The notes beneath the pieces were generated by a model. It did not search any database. It was not told the DNA's origin and saw only the letters and a program-made list of their open reading frames with translations. From DASTBU01 sp035711845 (lineage in GTDB: Bacteria; Acidobacteriota; Vicinamibacteria; Vicinamibacterales; 2-12-FULL-66-21): a DNA stretch of 16,176 bases. This document shows positions 1 through 7,617 of this stretch, in pieces; position 1 is the first letter of the stretch, and the number at the start of each line of letters is the position of its first letter. The position numbers and the translations under genes were made by a program. Where the stretch lies: positions 1 through 16,176 of the forward strand of contig DASTBU010000011.1 in assembly GCA_035711845.1 (NCBI GenBank), written 5' to 3'.

Positions 1-68
1 GGACCACGGCCGCCGTGATTGCCGTTGCGGAACCCGAGCTGCCACGAGCGCTCAAGCTGTTGGGATAG
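1..68 (+). CDS. possible 3' end of an unknown protein (partial)
   Basis: The third plus-strand frame is open from the window edge to a TAG at 66-68 and reads TTAAVIAVAEPELPRALKLL followed by G and the stop. The amphipathic alanine/leucine-rich tail and the mostly G/C third codon positions suit a real C-terminus, but 21 codons are too few to name a family. The minus strand is also open here, so the call is tentative. No terminator hairpin is visible after the stop. Confidence 0.25.
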   Translation, partial: TTAAVIAVAEPELPRALKLLG

Positions 69-267
69 GCGGACGGATCGGGCACGGCAGCCAGTACCAG
101 CTGTGTGTTTGACGCGCGAGTCAGCTTGAAGCCTGTTTCCAGTCGGGGTGACCGGAACCCTTGCTCGATTGGCTTATCTAACCATACAGTACTTCGTCGC
201 GTCATAATCCAACGGGTACGGATGCGCGGAAGTCGTGGCAGAGAATCCTCCAAAGAGGTGCGAGACA
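69..267. other. intergenic region upstream of the amidohydrolase
   Basis: No convincing gene lies here. AT-richer stretches include TACAGT at 185-190 and CATAAT at 203-208, which resemble -10 boxes, but neither has a convincing -35 hexamer at 16-18 nt. A minus-strand frame starting with ATG at 205-203 stays open to the window edge; its codon use is unlike that of the genes in the window, and I do not call it. Confidence 0.4.
253..260 (+). promoter_or_regulatory. ribosome binding site deciding the amidohydrolase start
   Basis: AAGAGGTG lies 7 nt before the ATG at 268. It favours that start over the in-frame GTG at 235, and the ATG also puts the signal peptide at the extreme N-terminus. Confidence 0.7.
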
Positions 268-1578
268 ATGAAGCAGCGTTCCCCCCTGTCATACGTGATG
301 CTCGCGATGTTCATGCTTGCTTCTCCCATCGACGCCGCGGAGAACCTGCGCCAGGCCATCGCGTCCGACTACGAAGCCAACCTCAAGGATCTGTTCCTGC
401 ACTTCCACGCGAACCCGGAGCTGTCGAATCGTGAGTTCGAGACTGCCAGGCGGCTGGCAAAGGAGCTTCGCTCGCTCGGCTATGAAGTCACCGAAGGGGT
501 GGGCGGCACGGGTGTGGTCGGCGTGCTCGCCAACGGCGGGGGACCCACGGTCATGCTGCGGGCCGACATGGACGGCTTGCCGGTCGAAGAGAAATCGGGG
601 CTGCCGTATGCATCGAAGGCGCGGCAGACCGACAGCACCGGCAGCGAGCAGCCCGTGATGCACGCCTGCGGCCACGACGTGCACATCACGGCGCTCGTCG
701 GCACGGCGCGGCAGATGGCAGCCCGCCGCAACGAGTGGTCCGGCACGCTCGTGCTGATCGGTCAACCCGCCGAGGAGCGGATCTCCGGCGCCCGCGCGAT
801 GCTCGCCGATGGACTGTACAAGCGCTTCCCCAAGCCCGAGTATGCGCTCGCGTTCCACGTGTCGGCCGATCATCCGTCAGGCAAGATCGAGGTGCCGCTC
901 GGCATCGTCGGCTCCAGCTCGGATAGCGTCGATATCACGGTGCACGGGATCGGGACTCACGGCGCCTCCCCGCACCAGGGCGTCGACCCGGTGCTCGTCG
1001 CCGCGCAGATCGTCGTGTCGCTGCAATCCGTCGTGAGCCGGACGATCAATCCGCTCGAGCCCGGCGTGATCACCGTGGGCGCCATCCATGGCGGCAGCAA
1101 GCACAACATCATCGGCGACCGCGTGGACCTGCAGCTGACGGTGCGCTCCGACAGCTCCGCGACCAGGAAGATCCTGCTCGACGGCATCGACCGCGTAGCG
1201 GCCGGTGTGGCCCGCTCCCTCGGCGTTCCGGAGGACAAGCTCCCGACAGTCGTGCGGTCGACGACGGAGACGACGCCGCCCACCATCAACGATGAGCCGA
1301 CCGCTCAACGGATCAAGGCGGTCTTCGTCGAGCACTTCGGCGACCGAACCATCATCGAGCAACCGCGCGAAGGCATGGGCGCCGAAGACTTCGCCTACTT
1401 CGTCGCGCCGGAGCTCGGCGTGAAGGGCGTCTATTTCAGCGTGGGCGGCACGCCGGAGGCGGAACGGAACTCGGCGCCCTCGCACCACTCGCCGCTCTTC
1501 ACGATCGAACCCGAACCTTCGATCAAGGCCGGCGTCGAGGCGATGGTGGTCGGGGCGATGACGCTGATGTCCAAGTGA
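268..1578 (+). CDS. secreted M20-family amidohydrolase (M20D type)
   Basis: 436-aa zinc/manganese-type amidohydrolase of the M20D group, which includes hippurate, N-acetyl-amino-acid and IAA-amino-acid hydrolases and cleaves acyl-amide bonds of N-acylated amino acids; the exact substrate cannot be read from the sequence. Residues 1-24 form a signal peptide (basic KQR, hydrophobic core, IDAA before the likely cut), so it should act in the periplasm or outside. Visible motifs: RADMDGLP (98-105), the metal-site motif HACGHDVH (132-139, with C134, H136 and H139), QPAEE (166-170, with the catalytic/metal pair E169-E170), FHV with H197, GAED near 371-374 and HHSPLF from 406. The segment around HGIGTHGASPH belongs to the inserted dimerisation domain. 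Length and motif order are normal and complete. The ATG at 268 was chosen because of its ribosome site and signal peptide. A small membrane protein and a permease follow on the same strand. Confidence 0.95.
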   Translation: MKQRSPLSYVMLAMFMLASPIDAAENLRQAIASDYEANLKDLFLHFHANPELSNREFETARRLAKELRSLGYEVTEGVGGTGVVGVLANGGGPTVMLRADMDGLPVEEKSGLPYASKARQTDSTGSEQPVMHACGHDVHITALVGTARQMAARRNEWSGTLVLIGQPAEERISGARAMLADGLYKRFPKPEYALAFHVSADHPSGKIEVPLGIVGSSSDSVDITVHGIGTHGASPHQGVDPVLVAAQIVVSLQSVVSRTINPLEPGVITVGAIHGGSKHNIIGDRVDLQLTVRSDSSATRKILLDGIDRVAAGVARSLGVPEDKLPTVVRSTTETTPPTINDEPTAQRIKAVFVEHFGDRTIIEQPREGMGAEDFAYFVAPELGVKGVYFSVGGTPEAERNSAPSHHSPLFTIEPEPSIKAGVEAMVVGAMTLMSK

Positions 1579-1630
1579 GCGTCCCCCCTTGAATCGTGAG
1601 ATCTGTTGCGCGAAGTAGCGGGTTCACTTC

Positions 1631-2188
1631 ATGGACATACCAGAGCCTCAGCCGCCGACGTCATCGTCTGCCAGAACGCCAGGCCTTGCGCTGCTCGTGG
1701 TCGGGATCCTGCTCACGTTTGTGGCAGTCGCCGCCATCACCGGGCTGATCGCCAGGCAGTGGACGCGGGAATCAGCGCAATCGACGGCCACCGTCGCCAC
1801 ATTGCAGAAGGATGTCGAGTCTCTCCGGGGCCAGGTCAGGAATCTCATGGCCGACTCGGACCGGACCGCAGTCCTGCCGCTCGCCGAGCGTGTCTACTTC
1901 CCCGTGAGGACCAACGGCGGCACCCTTCTGATGGCAGTGGCAGGTGTCGAAGAGGTCGGGAATGGCCTGCGTGTGCACCTCAGTATCGGCAATCCGCACT
2001 CGATGACGTACAAGGGCTTCACGCTGTCGTTCGTGTGGGACAAAGGAAAGGGCACGGGGGTGTTTGCAGATGTGCTGGCGCCAGGGACGTGGACCGTCGT
2101 GACGGTGATGCTCTCACCTGCGGATCCGGCGGGCACGAAGTCGCTGACGATCACGTCGGCGTCGGTCGATGAGATACCTGTGCGGTAA
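1631..2188 (+). CDS. membrane-anchored hypothetical protein, possibly DUF3251-like
   Basis: 185-aa protein. Residues about 18-41 are a single hydrophobic span (LALLVVGILLTFVAVAAITG). A polar heptad-like stretch (about 48-70, VATLQKDVESLRGQ) suggests a short coiled coil. A beta-rich C-terminal domain contains GNPHSMTYKGFTLSFVW and a terminal LAPGTWTVVTV segment. This pattern of a 'GNP' strand followed by a 'PGxW' strand resembles, from memory, DUF3251-type proteins, which have no known activity. With an N-terminal anchor and no cleavage site, the beta domain probably faces the periplasm. An in-frame TAG at 1616 makes ATG 1631 the first available start; no clear Shine-Dalgarno precedes it. The 52-nt gap after the amidohydrolase allows cotranscription. 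Existence of the gene is likely; the domain name is tentative. Confidence 0.75.
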   Translation: MDIPEPQPPTSSSARTPGLALLVVGILLTFVAVAAITGLIARQWTRESAQSTATVATLQKDVESLRGQVRNLMADSDRTAVLPLAERVYFPVRTNGGTLLMAVAGVEEVGNGLRVHLSIGNPHSMTYKGFTLSFVWDKGKGTGVFADVLAPGTWTVVTVMLSPADPAGTKSLTITSASVDEIPVR

Positions 2189-2242
2189 CAGCCGTCAATT
2201 GATGCCGGTCCGCTTCAGGCCGGTGGGAGAACGATGTTGCGT

Positions 2243-2248
2243 AAGGAG
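2243..2248 (+). promoter_or_regulatory. ribosome binding site deciding the permease start
   Basis: AAGGAG lies 6 nt before the ATG at 2255. The earlier in-frame ATG at 2234 has only a weak GGGAG ahead of it, so 2255 is preferred. Confidence 0.7.
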
Positions 2249-2254
2249 CACGTG

Positions 2255-4654
2255 ATGGAGCTGCGACAGGATGTCGGATACTCCCTGCGGATGCTGCGCC
2301 GTACGCCCGGATTCACCGCGATTGCCGTGGCCACGCTCACGCTCGGCATCGGCGCGACCAGCGCGATCTTCAGCGTCGTCCACGGCGTGCTGCTCCGGTC
2401 GCTGCCGTTTCGCAACGCCGGGCAGCTGTACCGAGTCCGCATGCTCTATCCGGACGGCACTGCGTACGCGGCGCTGTCCTCGCCGGATTTCATGAGCGTA
2501 CGCGAAGGGAGCCAGGTGTTTGAGAGCCTCGAGGCGTACTCCACCGGGACCATGACGATGCTGGGAGCGGGAGAGCCCAGGGAGGTGCGCGGAACCCGGG
2601 TCAGCGACGGTTTGTTCGAGCAGCTCGGCCTGGACCTGGTCCTGGGGCGAGGATTCCTTCGGGAAGAACATCAGCCGAATCGCGGGGCGGTCGCGGTCCT
2701 GGATCACGGATTCTGGCTGCGCATGTTCGGCCGGGATACGGAAGTGCTGGGCCGCTCGATTACCGCGTCCGGCAGGTCCTACACCATTGTCGGCGTGCTG
2801 GCGCCGGGGGCGAGGCTGACGGCCGAAGCGGACCTCTACGTTCCGCTGCAATACGACGAAGCGTTCAGCTCGACGACTGCAACGGCCCGCCGCTCCGAAT
2901 ACCTCGCTGTGATAGGGCGGGCGCGGCCGGATACCGACGCCGGACAGATCGATGCCGACCTGCGGCGAATCGGGAGTCTCCTGCAGCGCGTGTTTCCGGA
3001 GACCAACCGCGATCTGACGTTCAATGCCATCGGGCTCCGCCAACTCGTCGTGGGTGACGTGCAGACTCCGCTTCTGGTGCTCATGGGAGCTGTTGGATTC
3101 GTTCTGCTCGTCGCTTGCGCCAACGTCGCCAACCTCCTGCTGGCGCGTTCTGCGGCACGTCACGCAGAACTGGCGGTTCGTGCGGCGCTCGGCGCAGGCC
3201 GCGGGCGGTTGCTGCGGCAGCTACTCACAGAATCGGCCTTGCTGGGCCTCGCGGGAGGCGCCATTGGCCTTGCCGTCGCGTATGGGGGCACTCGAATGCT
3301 GGTTGCCGCACGGCCGGCGGACATTCCTCGTCTCGATCAGATAGACGTCAGCGGGCCGGTCGTGTTGTTCACGCTGGGGACGTCGCTCGCCACGAGTGTC
3401 GTCTTCGGGGTCGTTCCCGCACTACTGGCCACCGGCGGCAGGCTCACGCGGGCCTTGCAGGAGGGCGGCCGCTCCGGCACCGGCGGCGCCGGCCACCGGG
3501 TTCGCGCGGCGCTCGTCGTCGTGGAGATGGCCCTCGCCGTCGTCCTGCTGACAGGTGCGGGTCTGCTGATCCGCAGCTTCATTCAGCTCACCCGCGTCGA
3601 GGCGGGCTTCCGCACCGACGAGGGTATGACGTTCCGTCTCAGCTTCGACGAGTACCAGCGGCGCCAGCAGATTCTCGCACGCGTCATGCAGCTCGAGCAG
3701 GGTGTCCGCGCCCTGCCCGGGGTGAGGTCCGTCGCCGGCACGACCGTGCTGCCTCTGAGCGGGCTCGGCACCATCTGGAACTTCAACGTGGAGGGCGCTC
3801 CACCGCCCCCGCCCGACGTCAACCAGGAAATTGCGATTGCCAGCATCACGCCCGACTACTTCCGTGCGATCGGCACACCGCTGGTTCGCGGCCGGCTGTT
3901 CACGGATGGCGATCGCGGCGAGGCGCCGCCAGTCGCGATAATCAACGAAGCCGCGGTACGACGGTGGTTTCCTGACAGGGATCCACTCGGCCGACGCGTC
4001 GTCGTCGGGGACAGCACGAGGGAGATCGTGGGGGTCGTGGCCGACCTGCTGCAGCACGACCCCGGCCAGTCCGCGCAGCCGCAGCTCTTCGCACCTTACG
4101 CACAGGTCACTTCGCGGTCGGTCTGGTTCGTCGTTCGTACAGCCGGCGATCCTCTCGCGCTGGCGTCGGCCATTCGGGCAGAAATCCGCCGGCTCGATTC
4201 CAACCTCGCGACTGCCGATTTCACACCGCTCGAGCAGCTCGTCACGCGCTCGGTGGCGCGGCCCCGGTTCTATACCGAACTCCTCACGTTGTTTGCGGGC
4301 ATCGCGCTCGCGTTGGCCGCTACGGGAGTCTTCGGGGTGATGAGCTATACCGTGGCGCAGCGCACGCGCGAAATCAGTATCCGCATGGCGCTGGGCGCGC
4401 GCGCCGGCGATATGCTGCGCATGATCGTGGGACGTGCCGTGACGCTCGCCGCTGCCGGCGCTGTCCTCGGTCTCGCCGGTGCCGTGGCTCTCGGCCGGAT
4501 TATCCAGGAGCAGCTGTTCGGCGTGAGCCTGCTGGACCCGCTGACGATCGCGGCCGTCGTGCTCGTACTCGGGCTCAGCTCGGTCGTGGCGAGCTACCTT
4601 CCCGCACGGCGGGCCGCACATCTGGATCCTGCGAGCGCGTTGCGCGAAAGTTGA
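2255..4654 (+). CDS. ADOP-type ABC transporter permease (MacB/FtsX family)
   Basis: 799-aa inner-membrane protein with the duplicated architecture of the acidobacterial orphan permeases: MacB periplasmic core plus FtsX, twice. The start ELRQDVGYSLRMLRRTPGFT followed by LTLGIGATSAIFSVV is the usual family N-terminus. Membrane segments lie near residues 18-45, 273-355 and 365-395 in the first half, and near 415-440 and 675-795 in the second. Both halves keep the cytoplasmic coupling region (AELAVRAALGAGRGRLLRQLL; REISIRMALGARAGDMLRMIV). The protein ends with the usual PARRAAHLDPASALRES. Family members are presumed to move, or transmit force on, lipophilic substrates or lipoproteins with an ATPase encoded elsewhere. 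No ATPase gene and no PadR regulator is in this window. The length is normal and no break is visible. The substrate is unknown; linkage to the two upstream genes (66-nt gap) is possible. Confidence 0.95.
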   Translation: MELRQDVGYSLRMLRRTPGFTAIAVATLTLGIGATSAIFSVVHGVLLRSLPFRNAGQLYRVRMLYPDGTAYAALSSPDFMSVREGSQVFESLEAYSTGTMTMLGAGEPREVRGTRVSDGLFEQLGLDLVLGRGFLREEHQPNRGAVAVLDHGFWLRMFGRDTEVLGRSITASGRSYTIVGVLAPGARLTAEADLYVPLQYDEAFSSTTATARRSEYLAVIGRARPDTDAGQIDADLRRIGSLLQRVFPETNRDLTFNAIGLRQLVVGDVQTPLLVLMGAVGFVLLVACANVANLLLARSAARHAELAVRAALGAGRGRLLRQLLTESALLGLAGGAIGLAVAYGGTRMLVAARPADIPRLDQIDVSGPVVLFTLGTSLATSVVFGVVPALLATGGRLTRALQEGGRSGTGGAGHRVRAALVVVEMALAVVLLTGAGLLIRSFIQLTRVEAGFRTDEGMTFRLSFDEYQRRQQILARVMQLEQGVRALPGVRSVAGTTVLPLSGLGTIWNFNVEGAPPPPPDVNQEIAIASITPDYFRAIGTPLVRGRLFTDGDRGEAPPVAIINEAAVRRWFPDRDPLGRRVVVGDSTREIVGVVADLLQHDPGQSAQPQLFAPYAQVTSRSVWFVVRTAGDPLALASAIRAEIRRLDSNLATADFTPLEQLVTRSVARPRFYTELLTLFAGIALALAATGVFGVMSYTVAQRTREISIRMALGARAGDMLRMIVGRAVTLAAAGAVLGLAGAVALGRIIQEQLFGVSLLDPLTIAAVVLVLGLSSVVASYLPARRAAHLDPASALRES

Positions 4655-4740
4655 GTCCGATGCGCCCACGCCGCGGGTGAGTCTTCTGCTGCCGAAGGCC
4701 ATCAAGAGTCTTTCCGATGGCGCTCACCTGCACGCACCGC

Positions 4741-4765
4741 CGCCGCGACGCGTTGATTCGCGGCG
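4741..4765. promoter_or_regulatory. inverted repeat upstream of the Pat-like gene
   Basis: CGCCGCGA (4741-4748) and TCGCGGCG (4758-4765) are perfect 8-bp inverted arms around a 9-nt spacer. No T-run follows, so a terminator for the permease is less likely than an operator or mRNA/DNA hairpin. The repeat lies just upstream of the -10-like box at 4779 and covers the only -35-like sequence (TTGATT, 4753-4758). The 8-bp palindrome GCACGTGC follows at 4768-4775. Function is inferred from position only. Confidence 0.4.
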
Positions 4766-4778
4766 TGGCACGTGCATG

Positions 4779-4784
4779 TATACT
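4779..4784 (+). promoter_or_regulatory. -10-like box TATACT of the Pat-like gene
   Basis: TATACT stands out in GC-rich surroundings, inside GTATACTCCG (4778-4787). TTGATT at 4753-4758 is a weak -35 at an over-long 20-nt spacing. Transcription from this box would begin near 4791, leaving a leader of about 18 nt that still contains the ribosome site and excludes the in-frame ATG at 4776. The same decamer precedes the STAS gene at the same distance. Confidence 0.5.
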
Positions 4785-4794
4785 CCGTCGCTGC

Positions 4795-4800
4795 TGAGGT
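4795..4800 (+). promoter_or_regulatory. ribosome binding site deciding the Pat-like start
   Basis: TGAGGT lies 8 nt before ATG 4809. The in-frame alternatives at 4677 and 4776 have no comparable site and would add residues with no family resemblance. Confidence 0.55.
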
Positions 4801-4808
4801 TCTACTCC

Positions 4809-7349
4809 ATGGCCCACGACGCCTTCGGAGACGTCGGTGCTCTCCACGCAATCTTCCACCCGAAGACGGTCGCAGTAATTGGCCCCACAGCCGAGCCGGA
4901 CACCCTGGGCCACAAGACGCTCGCCGCTCTCACGTCGGGTGGGTTCGAGGGTTCACTCGTCGTCGTAGGTTCCCGCCCGCACGGCAACCCGCTCGGGGTC
5001 GCTGTCTACCGCGACATCGAAGACGTCCCCGCCCCTGTGGATCTGGTCGTCGTGGTCACGCCGAGCGATGAGCTACCCGAGGCGATCGAGCAGTGCGCGC
5101 GCGCGGAAGTCAAGGGCGTGGTGGTGGCGTCCAGGCTGGACGGGACCGCGGAGCGTCGGCGCGGCTTCGAACGCTTCGTCCGCGAGCGGCTGCGCCACAG
5201 CCGAACGAAGCTCATCGGTCCTGGCTGCTGCGCGTTGATGAATCCGTCGCTCGGCCTGAACGTCAGCCCCGGCCTGCCCATGCCGGTCGCCGGCAACGTC
5301 GCGTTCGTGGCTCAGAGCGGCTCGCTGGCCACCGCGCTCATCGACTGGAGCCACAAGGGCATCGTCGGGTTCAGCGCATTGGTGTCGCTCGGGGATCTGG
5401 TTGACGTCGGCTGGGGCAATCTCATCGATTACTTCGGCGGCGATTGGGCGACGCGGGCGATTCTCATTCACATGGAATCGATCGCGAACATGCGTTCGTT
5501 TTTGTCCGCGGCTCGCGCGGTCGCACTGCAGAAGCCCATCATCGTCACCAAAGCGGGCCGCACCGATGCCGCCGCCCAGGCATTCGTCTGGCACGCGACC
5601 TGCCGCGCGAGCGACGACGAGGTGTTCGACGCGGCTCTTCGGCGCGTGGGCGTGATTCGGGTGGACAGCATCGACGACCTGTTTCACGTCGCCGATGCGC
5701 TGTCGAAACAGCCGCGTCCGAAGGGGCCACGCCTGGCGATCGTCACGAACGCCGGCGGCCCCGGCGTGCTGGCTGCCGACCAGGTCGTCGGCGCAGGCAC
5801 TCTCGTTCCTCAGAAGGGCGAGCCCGCTGGCACTCCTGCGATTGCCGTCCCTCTGCGTCCCGCCACGCAGGCACTCGACGTGCTGGGCGATGGCACCAGC
5901 CAACCGTTTCTTCAGGCTGCGGACAGGGCAGCGCGGGATCCCGATAACGATGCACTCCTGCTCGTGCTCGTGCCCCAGGCGATGGCGGATCCGGGCAGGG
6001 CGCTCGAAGGCCTGCGGACGATGGAGATACCCAACAAGCCTGTGCTGCTGTGCCTGTCCGGTCCGCCTGCCGTTCCCGTGGAACAGGAAGCGCTTTCCCG
6101 CGCGTGTTTGCCGATATTTCCCTCCATCGGCGCGGCCGCGCGCACGTTCAACTACCTGTGGCGTTACAGCTACGACCTCGAGGCGATCTACGAGACCCCC
6201 GAGCTGCACGCCGACGCGGCCGATCGCGATCTCAGGCAGCAGGCTGGTGAATTGATCCAGCGCGCGCGGCAGGCCCTGCGTGACAGCCTTTCCAACGCCG
6301 AGTCGAGTGAAGTGCTGGACCTGTACGGCATCAGAGGTCTTCGCTGCCAGCCGCGGCCCGAAGAGCAGGGCTGCGCCGGAGCGGCGGGTGGCGCGTTCCC
6401 GACGCCGGCCAGCGGTGGATATGAGCTCGAGATGGGCAGCCGGGTGGATCCTGAACTCGGCCCGGTTTTGTGGTTCGGCGCCGGCGGCCGATTGCGGGAT
6501 CTCTCGAGCGACCGGGTCGTGGGCCTCCCGCCCCTCAATGCGACGCTCGCTCGCCGGATGCTGGAACGAAGCGCGATCTTCGACGGGCTGCGTCGGCTCG
6601 GTTCGCGCGGCGCCGTCAACCTCGGCGCGATCGAGGCCTCGCTCGTCCGCTTGAGTCAACTGGTCGTCGAACAGCCGGAGATCCGCGGGGTGCGCATCAA
6701 TCCGCTCCTGGTCACCTCTGAAGGAGCCATTGCGGTCGCCGCGCACATCGCGCTCCACGGATCCCAGAACCACGAGGCGGATCTTCCCAAGCCCGTCTTT
6801 CGGCCGTTTCCGGTCCAGTACGTTTCGGCCTGGACCACGGCGCGCGGCCAGGCGGTGACCATCCGCCCGATTCGCCCCGAAGACGAGCCGCTGATGGCCG
6901 ACTTTCACGGACGGCTCTCGGAGACTGCGGTCTATCAGCGGTACTTCCAGGTGTTGAAGCTGGCGCGGCGGACCGCCCACGACGCACTCACACGCGAGTG
7001 CTTCGTCGACTACGACCGCGAGATCGTGCTCGTCGCCGAGCGGCGAGGCGATTCTCCGAACGAGCGGCAGATTCTGGCGGTTGCCAGCCTGACGAAACTA
7101 TCCAGACGGAATCATGGCGAAGTTGCGGTGCTCGTATCGGACGACTATCAACGGCACGGGCTCGGCAGCGAGCTCGTGCGCCGGCTGGTCGACGTGGCAC
7201 GCGATGAGCAACTCGAGCGCGTGATCGGGTCAACCATGGCGGAAAATCACGGGATGTGCGCCGTGTTCAGACGCCTCGGCTTCGCGCTGTCGATCGACGG
7301 CGACGAGGTTCGGGCCGAGCTCGACGTGCGCGGGACACGATCGCCCTGA
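4809..7349 (+). CDS. Pat-like acyl-CoA-synthetase/GNAT acetyltransferase fusion
   Basis: 846-aa cytoplasmic protein with the domain order of bacterial protein-lysine acetyltransferases of the Pat (YfiQ) type. The CoA-binding Rossmann domain is at about 8-130 (FHPKTVAVIG), followed by succinyl-CoA-ligase-like domains at about 140-470 (NVAFVAQSGSLATALIDW; LAIVTNAGGPGVLAAD), the remnant of an ATP-grasp domain at about 480-650, and a GNAT domain at about 680-840. The GNAT acetyl-CoA loop is QRHGLGSELV (R782, G784, G786), after the usual IRPIRPEDEPLM start. In the family the GNAT domain acetylates protein lysines, often acyl-CoA synthetases, while the synthetase part senses ligands. Supporting loss of synthetase activity: the phosphohistidine-loop position reads WHATCRAS (H262 kept, surrounding glycines lost), and only about 30 residues separate YGIRGL (from 505) from YELEMG (from 538), where active ATP-grasp domains carry a longer nucleotide-binding lobe. 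It is followed by a STAS gene after 268 nt. The family call is firm; acetyltransferase as the main role is inferred. Confidence 0.92.
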   Translation: MAHDAFGDVGALHAIFHPKTVAVIGPTAEPDTLGHKTLAALTSGGFEGSLVVVGSRPHGNPLGVAVYRDIEDVPAPVDLVVVVTPSDELPEAIEQCARAEVKGVVVASRLDGTAERRRGFERFVRERLRHSRTKLIGPGCCALMNPSLGLNVSPGLPMPVAGNVAFVAQSGSLATALIDWSHKGIVGFSALVSLGDLVDVGWGNLIDYFGGDWATRAILIHMESIANMRSFLSAARAVALQKPIIVTKAGRTDAAAQAFVWHATCRASDDEVFDAALRRVGVIRVDSIDDLFHVADALSKQPRPKGPRLAIVTNAGGPGVLAADQVVGAGTLVPQKGEPAGTPAIAVPLRPATQALDVLGDGTSQPFLQAADRAARDPDNDALLLVLVPQAMADPGRALEGLRTMEIPNKPVLLCLSGPPAVPVEQEALSRACLPIFPSIGAAARTFNYLWRYSYDLEAIYETPELHADAADRDLRQQAGELIQRARQALRDSLSNAESSEVLDLYGIRGLRCQPRPEEQGCAGAAGGAFPTPASGGYELEMGSRVDPELGPVLWFGAGGRLRDLSSDRVVGLPPLNATLARRMLERSAIFDGLRRLGSRGAVNLGAIEASLVRLSQLVVEQPEIRGVRINPLLVTSEGAIAVAAHIALHGSQNHEADLPKPVFRPFPVQYVSAWTTARGQAVTIRPIRPEDEPLMADFHGRLSETAVYQRYFQVLKLARRTAHDALTRECFVDYDREIVLVAERRGDSPNERQILAVASLTKLSRRNHGEVAVLVSDDYQRHGLGSELVRRLVDVARDEQLERVIGSTMAENHGMCAVFRRLGFALSIDGDEVRAELDVRGTRSP

Positions 7350-7587
7350 CTGGATGTCGATATGCGTGCCAGTACGCTGTCGTCGTGGAGGCCGTCCATG
7401 CGCTGGACTGACGGCAATGATAATGCCGGATTTCGTCCGTCGGTTCCGCGCCGCGGCAGTTGCCGTCTACCCGGGCCGACCGACGTGCCGCGCCTTCTCC
7501 CGCGGCAAGACAGAGGTTTCATCTCGACGGTCACCTCTCGCTGCTGTCGGGCTCTTCCGGCAGAGTTAGGTCACGGCCCCGTTGTCG

Positions 7588-7593
7588 TATACT
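7588..7593 (+). promoter_or_regulatory. -10-like box TATACT of the STAS gene
   Basis: TATACT inside GTATACTCCG (7587-7596), ending 24 nt before the start codon. No good -35 hexamer is present at 16-18 nt. Initiation would fall near 7600, giving a leader of about 18 nt containing only the ribosome site. The identical decamer and distance occur before the Pat-like gene. Confidence 0.5.
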
Positions 7594-7606
7594 CCGAGAG
7601 CGCCCC

Positions 7607-7612
7607 GGAGGT
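7607..7612 (+). promoter_or_regulatory. ribosome binding site of the STAS gene
   Basis: GGAGGT, a near-perfect Shine-Dalgarno sequence, 5 nt before ATG 7618. It rules out the earlier in-frame start at 7582. Confidence 0.75.
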
Positions 7613-7617
7613 GCCGT

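Larger units (their letters stand above)
7350..7617. other. intergenic region between Pat-like and STAS genes
   Basis: No convincing coding sequence. It holds a small inverted repeat, CGGCA (7412-7416) and TGCCG (7424-7428), around a 7-nt AT-rich loop; followed by GATTTCG, this could be a weak terminator 62 nt after the Pat-like gene. The -10-like box of the STAS gene lies at the far end. Confidence 0.4.

Noticed and set aside
1..205. Minus-strand frame from ATG 205 open to the window edge (begins MTRRSTVWLDKP)
   Set aside because: No Shine-Dalgarno, third-position GC close to half unlike the real genes here, and no family resemblance. It could be a partial gene, but the evidence is too thin.
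2200..2226. GCCGG/CCGG repeat before the permease gene as a hairpin
   Set aside because: The arms pair over only 4-5 bp with a large loop; not distinguishable from chance in GC-rich DNA.
3422..4705. 427-aa minus-strand frame opposite the ADOP permease
   Set aside because: Shadow of the permease: charged, low-complexity translation with no recognisable motif.
5073..6980. 635-aa minus-strand frame opposite the Pat-like gene
   Set aside because: Arg/His/Ala/Gly-rich composition typical of an antisense shadow in high-GC DNA; the plus strand carries a clear multidomain protein.
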